Assembly: GCA_030263805.2 (NCBI GenBank)
Contig: CP136010.1
Location: 2,557,001 to 2,621,000 of the forward strand
Source of the DNA: Pseudomonas sp. FeN3W
GTDB lineage: Bacteria; Pseudomonadota; Gammaproteobacteria; Pseudomonadales; Pseudomonadaceae
Direction: 5' to 3'
DNA length: 64,000 bases
Part shown: positions 50,949 through 60,435 of the stretch, piece by piece
How positions within the stretch are numbered: the first letter of the stretch is position 1
Layout of the letters: every line of letters begins with the position of its first letter
Position numbers and translations under genes: made by a program
The notes under the pieces: generated by a model
Seen by the model: only the letters and a program-made list of their open reading frames with translations
Databases searched by the model: none
Told to the model about the DNA's origin: nothing

Positions 50949-52624
50949 TAACCGTCGATGCATGGCTGCCCGCAGATGGGCTGACACTTGAACCCAACGC
51001 CCTGCGTGCGGCAAAGGAGCAAGTGCACTGCCTGGCGCTAACGGCGGGCCCTGGTGCGGGTAAGACCGAAATGCTTGCGCAGCGGGCTGACTTTCTGCTG
51101 CGTACAGGCACTTGCCGCTATCCCAAACGAATTCTGGCTATCTCGTTCAAGGTTGACGCCAGTAGCAACCTGAAGGAGCGGGTAAAGCGCCGTTGTGGCT
51201 CTGCGTTGGCTTCGCGGTTTGACAGCTACACCTTTCACGCTTTTGCCAAACGCATTATCGACCGCTTCCGGCCGGTGCTAACGGGTGACTATGCGCTGGA
51301 TGCCGGATACAAAATCGCTGATCGCAAACCTGGTCCCTCCCGCAGCCTCATCGAGTTTGCTGACCTGGTTCCGCTGGCGATCCAGATTCTGCAGAAATCA
51401 GAGATGGCACGTAACGCCATCCGTCAGACCTACAGCGATGTTTTTCTGGATGAATTCCAGGACTGCACCAATCTGCAATACGAACTTCTGAAGCTCGCTT
51501 TTCAAGGCACCAACATTCGCCTGACCGCAGTGGGCGATACCAAGCAAAAGATCATGGGCTGGGCGGGCGCCTTGGACGGAATCTTCCAGACCTTCGCTGC
51601 CGATTTCACGGCGGTACCGCTCAATATGTACCGCAACTTTCGTTCGAAGCCGCGCCTGCTGCGCCTGCAGAACAAAATTATCCATGTGCTCGACCCTACG
51701 TCCGTCATGCCCGATGATCAGCTTGCCGGCGATGAGGGCGAGGTATTCGCTTGGCGCTTCGAAGACAGCCGCAAGGAAGCTGAATATTTAGCAGACTTGA
51801 TTGATGGCTGGATAAAGACCGAACAGCTACCTCCGGCGGAAATTGCGGTTCTTATTTCCAAACAGCTTGATCTTTACGCCGACCATCTGATGGCTGCGTT
51901 GGAGGCACGCGGCATTCCCTTCCGCAACGAGCAGCAGATGCAGGACATCACGGTCGAACCCGCCGCCCGCTTGATTGTGGACTATCTATCTTGTCTCTAC
52001 GGCCAGCGCGAGCCAAAAGCCTGGATTCGGCTAATGAATCAGCTGGTTCCTTTCGCGGATGAGGATGTTCAGTCGAACGCACGCAAGGATTTTGATCAAC
52101 TGATCAAAAAGCAACGGAAAGAGGCGGCCATTAACGGCCTGATCACGGAGCCTTTTTCTGGCTGGTGGGAGTATGTTAGATATTTCTTGAGGCAAATCAA
52201 TATTGAAATTCTCGTTGCGTTGTCGCCGGACTATGAGTCTCGTGATCGTCTCAACGAAGTCGTTCGAAGCACTAAGGTGCGCATTGAGGAATTGCTCAAT
52301 CTTGAGCCCGATTTACCTAAAGCCCTTGAACGGTTTTCGGATGACCAGGCGGTACGCATCCTGACCATCCACAAGAGCAAAGGCCTTGAGTTCGACTCAG
52401 TCATCATCATGGCCGTCGAAGACGAAATCTTCTTCGGCAATCAAGCTGAGAACCGCTGCGCATATTTTGTCGGGGTATCTCGTGCCAAGAAGCGACTGGT
52501 TCTTACCCATGCAGATCATCGAGAACGGCCTGCCGGGGCGAAGCGTTGGGAGGAGCAACGCTCTCCCAAGGCTGAATATTTTGAATACGCTCTGCCGTTC
52601 GTGAGGCAACAACATGAAAAATGA
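50945..52624 (+). CDS. UvrD-like superfamily 1 helicase, GajB-like
   Basis: 559 residues from GTG 50945, overlapping the nuclease stop (GTGA). All SF1 motifs are visible: Walker A AGPGAGKTEML (about 34), Walker B VFLDEFQDCTN (about 168), GDTKQKIMGW, NFRSKPRLL, IHKSKGLEFDSVII (about 475) and FVGVSRAKKRLVL. Shorter than the ~720-residue housekeeping UvrD, as expected for GajB. In Gabija the helicase senses DNA ends and works with the GajA nuclease against phage. Overlaps hsdS by 11 bp. Confidence 0.88.
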   Translation: MITVDAWLPADGLTLEPNALRAAKEQVHCLALTAGPGAGKTEMLAQRADFLLRTGTCRYPKRILAISFKVDASSNLKERVKRRCGSALASRFDSYTFHAFAKRIIDRFRPVLTGDYALDAGYKIADRKPGPSRSLIEFADLVPLAIQILQKSEMARNAIRQTYSDVFLDEFQDCTNLQYELLKLAFQGTNIRLTAVGDTKQKIMGWAGALDGIFQTFAADFTAVPLNMYRNFRSKPRLLRLQNKIIHVLDPTSVMPDDQLAGDEGEVFAWRFEDSRKEAEYLADLIDGWIKTEQLPPAEIAVLISKQLDLYADHLMAALEARGIPFRNEQQMQDITVEPAARLIVDYLSCLYGQREPKAWIRLMNQLVPFADEDVQSNARKDFDQLIKKQRKEAAINGLITEPFSGWWEYVRYFLRQINIEILVALSPDYESRDRLNEVVRSTKVRIEELLNLEPDLPKALERFSDDQAVRILTIHKSKGLEFDSVIIMAVEDEIFFGNQAENRCAYFVGVSRAKKRLVLTHADHRERPAGAKRWEEQRSPKAEYFEYALPFVRQQHEK

Positions 52625-53354
52625 ATCTCTAAAACCCGGCTGGCGTCGGGTAAAGTTTGGCGATGTGGTGCGTCAAGTTAAGGACAAGGTCGATCCAAAA
52701 ACCTCCGGCCTGGAGCGTTATGTGGCCGGCGAGCACATGGATACCGATGACCTCCGCATTCGGCGCTGGGGTGAGATCGGGTCAGGCTATCTTGGGCCGG
52801 CGTTCCACATGCGTTTCAAGACAGGTCAAGTGCTGTATGGCTCGCGGCGGACCTACCTGCGCAAGGTTGCCGTCGCTGACTTTGAGGGGATTTGCGCCAA
52901 TACCACATTCGTCTTGGAACCAAAAAAACCGGAAGAACTTCTTCCAGAGTTCTTGCCGCATCTGATGCAGATAGATGAATTCAATGATTTCTCTATAAAG
53001 AACTCGAAAGGGTCTGTAAATCCATACATCAATTTCTCAGACTTGGCTGAATTTGAATTCTTGCTACCGCCGGCAGTGGCGCAACAGTCGGCTGTCGCTT
53101 TGCTGATGGCTTCGAAAGACCAGTGCCATGCCATTGAAGAGGTAGTTGTCGCTGCTCGTCGAATGCTACAAGCGTTCAAGGACTCTCTGCTTGAAGGCTA
53201 TCGACAAGAAGAGATAAAGCCCTACCTGCTTGGCGATCTGTTACTAGGCTCACCAGATAGTGGCTGTAGCGCTCCACCGAAGGAGGCAGGCACTGGTTAT
53301 TTCGTGCTCGGGTTGGCAGCACTGTCCCGTGATGGGTGAATCGCCCCGGCTTTC

Positions 53355-54200
53355 CTAGACACTCTCCAAGCTCTGGAAATAACGCTTTTCAAACTCCACT
53401 GGCGACAGCTGCATAGCGCTGCTGTGCCGGCGCTTGGGGTTATAGAACATCTCGATGTAATCGAACACATCACTGCGGGCTTCTTCGCGAGTGCCGTAGG
53501 TTTTCCGTCGGATGCGCTCCCGCTTCAGCAACTGGAAAAAGCTTTCCGCGACCGCGTTGTCGTGACAGTTACCGCGTCGACTCATGCTGCTGATTAGGTT
53601 GTTGGCCTTTAGGAAGCTCTGCCAGTCCGAGCTGCTGAACTGGCTGCCCTGGTCGGAGTGGATCATCACCTCCTGCCTGGGCTTGCGCCGCCAGACCGCC
53701 ATCAACAACGCATCGATGGCCAGGTCGCTGCACATCCGTGGTTTCATCGACCAGCCGATCACCTGGCGCGAAAACAGATCCAGCACCACCGCCAAGTACA
53801 ACCAGCCCTCATAGGTGCGGATGTAGGTGATGTCGGTGACCCAGACCTTGTTCGGCTCGCTGACCTTGAACTGCCGCTCCAGGCGGTTGGGCGAAGCCAC
53901 CGTCGGCTTACCGCCGTAATAGCCGGGGCGCCGACGATAACCGGTCTGCGAACGCAGCCCCTCCACCCGCATCAGGCGAGCCACGCGGTGCCGGCCACAG
54001 GACTCGCCCAGCTCACGCAGGTCGTCGTGGATCTTGCGGTAGCCGTAGACCCCGCCGCTTTCCAGCCAGGCATGCTTGATCAATCCGAGCAGGCGCTGAT
54101 CTTCCTTCTCGCGTGCGGATTTCGGCTCGGCCAGCCAGGCGTAGTAACCGCTGGGATGTACCTGGAGGGTCTGGCAGAGACGCCGTACCGGGTACTCCAC
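53355..54200 (-). CDS. IS3-family transposase OrfB
   Basis: 281 residues from the first in-frame start; it is probably made mainly as a -1 frameshift fusion with OrfA through the AAAAAAG run near 54266. HTH-like N-part, then an rve integrase core with the DDE triad: WVTDITYI, IHSDQGSQFSS and NAVAESFFQLLK. Appears intact. Confidence 0.93.
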   Translation of the reverse strand: MEYPVRRLCQTLQVHPSGYYAWLAEPKSAREKEDQRLLGLIKHAWLESGGVYGYRKIHDDLRELGESCGRHRVARLMRVEGLRSQTGYRRRPGYYGGKPTVASPNRLERQFKVSEPNKVWVTDITYIRTYEGWLYLAVVLDLFSRQVIGWSMKPRMCSDLAIDALLMAVWRRKPRQEVMIHSDQGSQFSSSDWQSFLKANNLISSMSRRGNCHDNAVAESFFQLLKRERIRRKTYGTREEARSDVFDYIEMFYNPKRRHSSAMQLSPVEFEKRYFQSLESV

Positions 54201-54226
54201 CGACAGCTTGCTGATGACGGCGTACT

Positions 54227-54505
54227 TCAGCCGGACTCCTTGGCAAAGTACGCGGCGGCCTTTTTTAGGATGTCTCGCTCTTCGGTCACCCGCTTGAGTT
54301 CCGCGCGCAAGCGACGCAGCTCGGCCTGTTGATCATCTACCTGCTGCCGCTGTGCTTGGGGCTTGCTGTAGCGCTTTACCCAGGCGTACAGGCTGTGCGC
54401 GGACACGCCTAGACGCTCCGCCACATCGGCAACGCGCAAACCGCGCTCGGTGACTTGCTTGACCGCTTCGATCTTGAATTCTTCGGGGTAACGCTGGTTG
54501 CTCAT
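54227..54505 (-). CDS. IS3-family transposase OrfA
   Basis: 92 residues. N-terminal helix-turn-helix (EEFKIEAVKQVTERGLRVAD) and a C-terminal leucine-zipper-like coiled coil (AELRRLRAELKRVTEERDIL). Binds the terminal repeats and supplies the N-terminus of the OrfAB transposase. Confidence 0.92.
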   Translation of the reverse strand: MSNQRYPEEFKIEAVKQVTERGLRVADVAERLGVSAHSLYAWVKRYSKPQAQRQQVDDQQAELRRLRAELKRVTEERDILKKAAAYFAKESG

Positions 54506-55038
54506 GGCACCTCCTGATGGGCCTCATTATGAGGCTTGGAGGTGTCTACGAAACCAGGGGCGATTCAGGGTACGTTTCCGGGGACTTCAAGCCCGTAGAG
54601 CCAACGACTAAGATGCTTGCAGCAAAGCTCTCGAAAGGAGACATGCTGATATCTCGCTCCAACACAGTGGACCGGGTTGGATATGTTGGAATATTTAGCG
54701 ATGAGCGTGACGACGTATCCTTTCCAGACACAATGATGAGACTCAGACCAAACCCATCATTGGTATTTTCCGGATATCTGGAAGCCTTGTTGCAGACGAC
54801 TTCTGCCCGTGAATTTCTGATGCGAATTGCAGCAGGCACTAGCGCGAGCATGAAGAAGATCAATCGCGCCAACTTGCTTCAAATGCCCTTAGAAATACCG
54901 AGTCTTGATGCTCAAGCATCAGCACTCAAAAAACTGCAGGCGCTCAACAGCACAATAGTTTCACAGCAGTCTCGGTGGGATGACGCCCGGCAGTTAGCGA
55001 AGCTAATTTCTATCAAGGAAATTGGGGGGGCTGCATAA

Positions 55039-58026
55039 TTGTTCAACGAGTCAAATACCGTCGAAGCCTACGTCCGCGATCTGCTCGCCGGCCCCCTCAA
55101 GCCCTCCAAACCGGGCAGCCTCCAGGAGGCCGCAGCGCCCTACAGTATCGGCAGCAAGGGCATCGGCTGGAGTCATGTCGCTCCTGCCGAGATGCCGCGG
55201 CAGATCCAGGAGGTGCTGGTCGAACCCTGGCTACGCGCCGCGCTGATCCGCCTGAACCCCGAGATCGCCGAGCAGCCCGACCGTGCCGACGAGGTGCTCT
55301 ACAAGCTGCGCGCCATCGTGTTGTCGGTGCGCTCGGATGGCCTTATCCGCGCCAACGAGGAAATGACCGCTTGGATGCGCGGCGAGCGCTCCATGCCGTT
55401 CGGCCCGAACAACGAGCATGTGCCGGTACGCCTGATCGACTTCGCGACGCCCGAGCAGAACCAGTACGTACTGACCCAGCAGTTCGTCTATCGTGCCGGT
55501 GCCACCGAGCGCCGCGCCGACCTGGTGCTGCTGGTCAACGGCCTGCCGCTGGTACTGATCGAGGCCAAGACGCCGACCCGTAAGGCGGTCAGCTGGGTGG
55601 ACGGCGCCCTGCAGGTAAATGGTGACTACGAGAAGTCCGTCCCCGAGCTGTTCGTCTGCAACGTGTTCTCGGTGGCCACCGAGGGCAAAGAATACCACTA
55701 CGGCTCCATCGGCCTGCCGGTGAAGGACTGGGGGCCCTGGCATCTGGATGGCGAAGGCAGCGATGCCTTGCAGCATCCGCTGAAGAGCCTGCAGCGCGCC
55801 GCCGAGAGCATGCTGCGACCCCATGTAGTGCTGGATATCCTCGCCAGCTTCACCCTGTTCGCCACCGACAAGAAGCAGCGGCGGATCAAGATCATCTGCC
55901 GCTATCAGCAATACGAGGCGGCCAACCGGATCGTCGAGCGGGTGCTGGCCGGTTATCCGAAGAAGGGCCTGATCTGGCACTTCCAAGGCTCGGGCAAGTC
56001 GCTGCTGATGGTGTTCGCCGCGCAGAAGCTGCGCATGCACCCGCTGCTGAAGAACCCCACGGTGCTGATCGTGGTGGATCGGATTGACCTGGACAGCCAG
56101 ATCACCGGCACCTTCGCCGCCGCCGACATTCCCAACCTGGAAAAGGCCGACTCCCGCGACAAGCTGCAGCAGCTGCTCGCGCAGGACGTGCGTAAGATCA
56201 TCATCACCACGATCTTCAAGTTCGGCGAGGCTGATGGTGCGCTGAACACGCACAGCAACATCATCGCCTTGGTGGACGAGGCGCACCGCACCCAGGAGGG
56301 CGACCTCGGCCGCAAGATGCGCGAGGCGCTGCCCAATGCCTTCCTGTTCGGCCTGACCGGCACGCCGATCAACCGCGCCGACCGAAACACTTTCTACGCC
56401 TTCGGCGCCGACGAGGACGAGAAGGGCTACATGAGCCGCTACGGCTTCGAGGAGTCGATCCGCGACGGCGCCACGCTGCAGCTGCACTTCGAGCCGCGCC
56501 TGGTGGATCTGCACATCGACAAGGCAGCCATCGATGCCGCTTATGCCGAGATGACCGGCAGCCTGTCCGACCTGGACAAGGACAACCTCGCCAAGACCGC
56601 CGCCAAGATGGCGGTGCTGGTGAAAACGCCGGAGCGCATTCGCCGGATCTGCGAGGACATCGTCCAGCACTTCCAGAGCAAGGTGGAGCCGAACGGCTTC
56701 AAGGGGCAGATCGTCACCTTCGACCGGGAGTCCTGCCTGCTGTTCAAGGCCGAGCTGGACAAGCTGCTGCCGCCCGAGGCCAGCGAGATCGTCATGTCGG
56801 TGCAGGCTTCCGACAAGAAGGAACATCCCGAGTACGCCGCCTATGACCGCTTGCGTGACGAGGAGGAGCGGCTGCTGGATCGCTTCCGCGATGCCAACGA
56901 CCCGCTGAAGCTGATCATCGTCACCGCCAAGCTGCTCACCGGCTTCGATGCGCCGATCCTGCAGGCGATGTACCTGGACAAGCCACTGCGCGACCACACC
57001 CTGCTGCAGGCGATCTGCCGGGTGAACCGCACCTACTCGGAGCAGAAGACCCACGGCCTGATCGTCGACTATCTGGGCATCTTCGACGACGTGGCCGCCG
57101 CGCTGGAGTTCGACGACCAGAGCGTCAAGCAGGTGGTCAGCAACATCCAGGAGCTGAAGGACAAGCTGCCCGAGGTCATGCAGAAGTGCCTTGCCTTCTT
57201 CCCCGGCGTGGATCGCATCCAGGAAGGCTACGAGGGGCTGATCGCGGCCCAGCAGTGCCTGCCCAACAACGAGATGCGCGACAACTTCGCCGCCGAGTAC
57301 AGCCTGCTCAACAAGATCTGGGAAGCGCTGTCGCCCGATCCGCTGCTGGGCGCCTATGCCGTCGACTACAAGTGGCTGAGTCAGGTGTACCAGTCGGTGC
57401 AGCCCTCCAGCGGCCACGGCAAGCTGATCTGGCACTCACTGGGCGCCAAGACCATCGAGCTGATCCATCAGAACGTGCATGTCGATGCCGTGCGCGACGA
57501 TCTGGACACCTTGATCCTGGATGCCGACCTGCTGGAGGCGGTGCTGTCCAATCCCGAGCCGAAGAAGGCCAAGGAAATCGAGATCAAGGTCGCCCGGCGC
57601 CTGCGCAAGCACCAGGGCAATCCCAAGTTCAAGAAACTCTCCGAGCGCCTGGACGCGCTACGTGACCGCTTCGAGTCAGGGGTGCTCAACAGTGTCGAGT
57701 TCCTCAAGCAGTTGCTGGAGATCGCCAAGGAAGTGCTGCAGGCCGAGAAGGAGGTGCCGCCCGAGGAAGACGAGGATCGCGGCAAGGCAGCCCTCACCGA
57801 GCTGTTCAACGAGGTCAAGACGGAGGAAACGCCGATCATCGTCGAGCGGGTGGTGGCTGACATCGACGAGATCGTCCGCCTGGTGCGCTTCCCCGGCTGG
57901 CAGGACACCCTGGCCGGCGAGCGGGAAGTAAAAAAGGCCCTGCGCAAGGCTCTGTTCAAGTACCGCCTGCATCAGGAAGAGGAGCTGTTCGAGAAAGCCT
58001 ACAGCTATATACGGCAATACTACTAG
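55039..58026 (+). CDS. hsdR: Type I restriction endonuclease, HsdR
   Basis: 995 residues from TTG 55039, directly after the hsdS stop, with a G7 stretch as ribosome-binding site. N-terminal PD-(D/E)XK nuclease with ADLVLLVNGLPLVLIEAKTP (about 155-175), then SF2 translocase motifs: Walker A FQGSGKS (about 316), VDEAHRTQEG (DEAH, about 413), GLTGTPI, and LLTGFDAP in the second RecA-like lobe, and a helical C-terminus. Translocates DNA and cuts away from unmethylated sites, but needs HsdM and HsdS; with hsdS broken it is expected to be idle, and the insertion may reduce its transcription. Confidence 0.94.
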   Translation: MFNESNTVEAYVRDLLAGPLKPSKPGSLQEAAAPYSIGSKGIGWSHVAPAEMPRQIQEVLVEPWLRAALIRLNPEIAEQPDRADEVLYKLRAIVLSVRSDGLIRANEEMTAWMRGERSMPFGPNNEHVPVRLIDFATPEQNQYVLTQQFVYRAGATERRADLVLLVNGLPLVLIEAKTPTRKAVSWVDGALQVNGDYEKSVPELFVCNVFSVATEGKEYHYGSIGLPVKDWGPWHLDGEGSDALQHPLKSLQRAAESMLRPHVVLDILASFTLFATDKKQRRIKIICRYQQYEAANRIVERVLAGYPKKGLIWHFQGSGKSLLMVFAAQKLRMHPLLKNPTVLIVVDRIDLDSQITGTFAAADIPNLEKADSRDKLQQLLAQDVRKIIITTIFKFGEADGALNTHSNIIALVDEAHRTQEGDLGRKMREALPNAFLFGLTGTPINRADRNTFYAFGADEDEKGYMSRYGFEESIRDGATLQLHFEPRLVDLHIDKAAIDAAYAEMTGSLSDLDKDNLAKTAAKMAVLVKTPERIRRICEDIVQHFQSKVEPNGFKGQIVTFDRESCLLFKAELDKLLPPEASEIVMSVQASDKKEHPEYAAYDRLRDEEERLLDRFRDANDPLKLIIVTAKLLTGFDAPILQAMYLDKPLRDHTLLQAICRVNRTYSEQKTHGLIVDYLGIFDDVAAALEFDDQSVKQVVSNIQELKDKLPEVMQKCLAFFPGVDRIQEGYEGLIAAQQCLPNNEMRDNFAAEYSLLNKIWEALSPDPLLGAYAVDYKWLSQVYQSVQPSSGHGKLIWHSLGAKTIELIHQNVHVDAVRDDLDTLILDADLLEAVLSNPEPKKAKEIEIKVARRLRKHQGNPKFKKLSERLDALRDRFESGVLNSVEFLKQLLEIAKEVLQAEKEVPPEEDEDRGKAALTELFNEVKTEETPIIVERVVADIDEIVRLVRFPGWQDTLAGEREVKKALRKALFKYRLHQEEELFEKAYSYIRQYY

Positions 58027-58554
58027 CAACCGCCCAACGCTGGCTCATGGAAACGTTGGCATGCCCCGCCTGCAGGGCTCATTTATTAATTATCGCCGAT
58101 AGCAAAAAAAGCTTTCAGTCTACGTTTATATGGTTGTGCAACATTGAAGGGCCCATTACAGGGTTGATAGGTAACAGCTCATTCTTTTTATCATCACGTT
58201 TTCATGATTAGCTGCTCGCTTCGCTGAAGCGAGCATTGCCTTAGCCGCATCATACGGCGAAGCTGCTCGCTACCTAGGGATAAGCTACAACACCGAAGTC
58301 ATGGACCCGTCCGCGCTCAAGCGCAGTGACTAACTCGCTTCGCGAAGGTTATCTGTCGGCACTTACTTCGGGCGACGTAGCCAGAAAACCGGCTGCAATG
58401 GTCTCGTTTCGCGCCTCTCAGAGTGGACCCTCACGGCGCTGAGAGTCCGATTGTCAGCCTAATTGCAGAAAGTCCTCAATTAGGCGAAACACAGCCAACC
58501 GGCTTCATAAAAGAATAGGCATGACGGTGAACCGCCGTACATGTAGGAGTTTTT
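58027..58554. other. Structured non-coding region before the replication module
   Basis: No supported gene. Three hairpins follow one another: GCTCGCTTC/GAAGCGAGC (58214-58234, 3-nt loop), CTCTCAG/CTGAGAG (58415-58445) and GCCTAATTG/CAATTAGGC (58457-58485). AGCTGCTCGCT is repeated at 58210-58220 and 58261-58271. AT-rich DNA lies at about 58080-58210. It may hold a promoter, a small RNA, an origin or an attachment site. GTAGGAG is the ribosome-binding site of the next gene. Confidence 0.65.
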
Positions 58555-58839
58555 ATGAAGCCCGAAAAAACCAGCCTCAATTATGAGGATGCTCGCAGCG
58601 AAATCACCTCTCTGTTAGGAAGCGATATCAAACATGCGCCTTTCCTCCTCACTCCGGATGAGGTCGCGTTTGTCTTGGGAGTAAAGCCGATCACCTTGGC
58701 CACGTGGCGATCCACTGGCCGTTATAGCCTGCCTTATTTGAAAATTGGCCGCTGTGTGCGCTATCGCGTGAGCGATCTTGCGACTTTTTTGGTCAGCCGC
58801 CGCGGAACGCACACGGGAGAGCTGCACAATGATCTCTGA
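58555..58839 (+). CDS. AlpA/excisionase-like helix-turn-helix protein
   Basis: 94 residues from ATG 58555. A MerR-like winged helix-turn-helix (HTH_17) is seen in LTPDEVAFVLGVKPITLATWRS and YLKIGRCVRYRVSDLATFL. Such proteins are excisionases or activators in integrative elements. Overlaps the primase-like gene by 11 bp, so they share a transcript. Confidence 0.8.
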   Translation: MKPEKTSLNYEDARSEITSLLGSDIKHAPFLLTPDEVAFVLGVKPITLATWRSTGRYSLPYLKIGRCVRYRVSDLATFLVSRRGTHTGELHNDL

Positions 58840-59710
58840 TCCGGTAGCGCTGTTCCGTGGCGAGCTGGAGCATCGGTTTGGCCCAATCAAGCTGTGTCCT
58901 GTTCCGGACGGGAGAATTCACCGATTCCACGTACCCTACGACCGTACTGGTTCCCGAAACGGATGGTACGCCCTGCATATCGATGGCGCTTTTTCCTGCG
59001 GCGCTTTCGGGAGCTGGAAAACCGGTGAGCGGTTTACCTGGAACAGCCTCAAAGCCTCCCACCCCATTGAGGCCAATGTGCTACGGCAACAACTAGAACG
59101 GTCTAGGCACCAGAGGGAAGCTGAGCGGTGCCAGCTTCAGCAGGCTGCCGCCCGGTACGCATGCCAGCTGTGGAGCCAGGCTGGACCGGCTGAGCCGCAC
59201 CACCCTTACCTAGCCAGCAAGGGTTGCGAGGGCCACAACCTGCGTCAGCTTGGTGGCGCGTTGCTGGTCCCGCTCTACTACGCAGGCCAGTTAGTGAACC
59301 TGCAGCGAATTCATCCAGACGGTAACAAAAGGTTCCTGCGAGGGGGACAGATTACTGGCTGTTATGCACCTCTTGGAGCCCCAGTAACAGGCCAACCGCT
59401 TTATATCTGTGAAGGTTGGGCAACTGGAGCGACCCTCCATGAGTCCACCGGTGCATCGGTGGCCTGCGCAATGAATGCCGGCAACCTGCTGACGGCTGGC
59501 CGGGAACTGCAACGGAGGTACCCGGATACGGAGCTGATCATCGCAGGTGATGATGATCGCCAAACGCGAGGTAATCCTGGTCGTGCCGCTGCAACCTCAG
59601 CTGCCCAGACGCTCAGCATCGGACTGGTTTTTCCAGCTTGGCCTGAAAACGCTCCGTTGTCGCTCAGCGATTTCAACGACCTGCGCCAATGGCGGGAGGG
59701 ATACGCATGA
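58829..59710 (+). CDS. Toprim-domain primase-like protein of a mobile element
   Basis: 293 residues from ATG 58829. An N-terminal zinc-ribbon-like/DUF region (FHVPYDRTGSRNGWYALHIDG), a charged linker helix (LERSRHQREAERCQLQQAA) and a C-terminal Toprim-like domain (LYICEGWATGATLHESTG, IIAGDDDRQTRGNPGR). This is the P4-alpha/TraC-type primase half found with DUF3987 genes in integrative elements. The stop overlaps the next start (ATGA). Confidence 0.82.
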   Translation: MISDPVALFRGELEHRFGPIKLCPVPDGRIHRFHVPYDRTGSRNGWYALHIDGAFSCGAFGSWKTGERFTWNSLKASHPIEANVLRQQLERSRHQREAERCQLQQAAARYACQLWSQAGPAEPHHPYLASKGCEGHNLRQLGGALLVPLYYAGQLVNLQRIHPDGNKRFLRGGQITGCYAPLGAPVTGQPLYICEGWATGATLHESTGASVACAMNAGNLLTAGRELQRRYPDTELIIAGDDDRQTRGNPGRAAATSAAQTLSIGLVFPAWPENAPLSLSDFNDLRQWREGYA

Positions 59711-60118
59711 ACGCATCGCTCATGACCGATCCGACGTATCCCGAGCCGCTACGGCTGCTACCTGATCTGGAAGTCGCCGCCCCTTTCCCTCTGAATGCCT
59801 TGGGAGAGGTTTTGGGGGGAGCCGCTGCCGCCATTGTCGAGGCTGTGCAAGTTCCTGAGGCGCTTGCCGCTCAGTCGATCCTGACCGCTGCTGCGCTGGC
59901 AACACAGTCTCACGGTAATGTTGAGCGTGACGGCCAACTGATCCCTTTATCTCTTTTTGCCCTCACCATCGCGGAGTCCGGAGACCGAAAATCAGCTGCG
60001 GATCGCCTAGCGCTACGGTCGCACTATGTGCATCAGCAAGCGCTTTTAGAGGCTTGTAGTGGTCTACTGATCCCGGACACCGATTTAGGCGAAAATCCTC
60101 GCCATCAAGAGGTGTTCG

Positions 60119-60427
60119 ATGAGCAAGCAACGACGTACGTTTTCCGCCGAGTTCAAACGCGAGGCTGCTGCCTTGGTTCTGGATCAAGGCTATAGCCATA
60201 TCGAGGCCTGCCGTTCGCTGGGCATCGTGGATTCGGCATTGCGCCGCTGGGTGAAACAGCTTCAGGACGAGCGTCAGGGCGTCACGCCGAAGAGCAAGGC
60301 GCTGACACCCGAGCAGCAGAAGATTCAGGAGCTAGAAGCCCGGATCAACCGGCTGGAACGGGAGAAAGCGATATTAAAAAAGGCTACCGCTCTCTTGATG
60401 TCGGACGAACTCGATCGTACGCGCTGA
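60119..60427 (+). CDS. IS3-family transposase OrfA (second element)
   Basis: 102 residues. Helix-turn-helix in RRTFSAEFKREAAALVLDQG and SHIEACRSLGIVDSALRRWV, then a leucine-zipper-like helix (QELEARINRLEREKAIL). An A6G run (60376-60382) within the gene is a typical -1 frameshift site to OrfB. Confidence 0.93.
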   Translation: MSKQRRTFSAEFKREAAALVLDQGYSHIEACRSLGIVDSALRRWVKQLQDERQGVTPKSKALTPEQQKIQELEARINRLEREKAILKKATALLMSDELDRTR

Positions 60428-60435
60428 TAGACCAG

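Larger units (their letters stand above)
53337..54567. mobile_element. IS3-family insertion sequence in hsdS, 1,231 bp
   Basis: Ends are inverted: TGAATCGCCCC at the left and the same read inward from the right, continuing imperfectly through TAGACAC and TCCAAGC. GGG is duplicated at 53334-53336 and 54568-54570, a 3-bp target duplication usual for IS3. It carries orfA and orfB on the minus strand with an A6G slippery run (54260-54266). Confidence 0.95.
52614..55038 (+). pseudogene. hsdS: Type I specificity subunit HsdS split by an IS3-family element
   Basis: The 5' part (52614-53336, 241 codons) holds target-recognition domain 1 and the central conserved helices. The 3' part (54571-55038, about 155 codons) holds most of domain 2. 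Removing the element and one GGG copy restores a continuous frame reading LSRDGYVSGDF, about 396 residues, normal for HsdS. The element's first three bases, TGA, end the 5' fragment. The 3' fragment has no good start of its own. A half-length HsdS could in principle still dimerise. Confidence 0.93.

Noticed and set aside
55231..57435. 734-codon minus-strand open frame opposite hsdR
   Set aside because: Antisense shadow of HsdR, low-complexity composition, no motifs.
58200..58490. Retron-like non-coding RNA
   Set aside because: Hairpins are present but no reverse transcriptase gene lies nearby.
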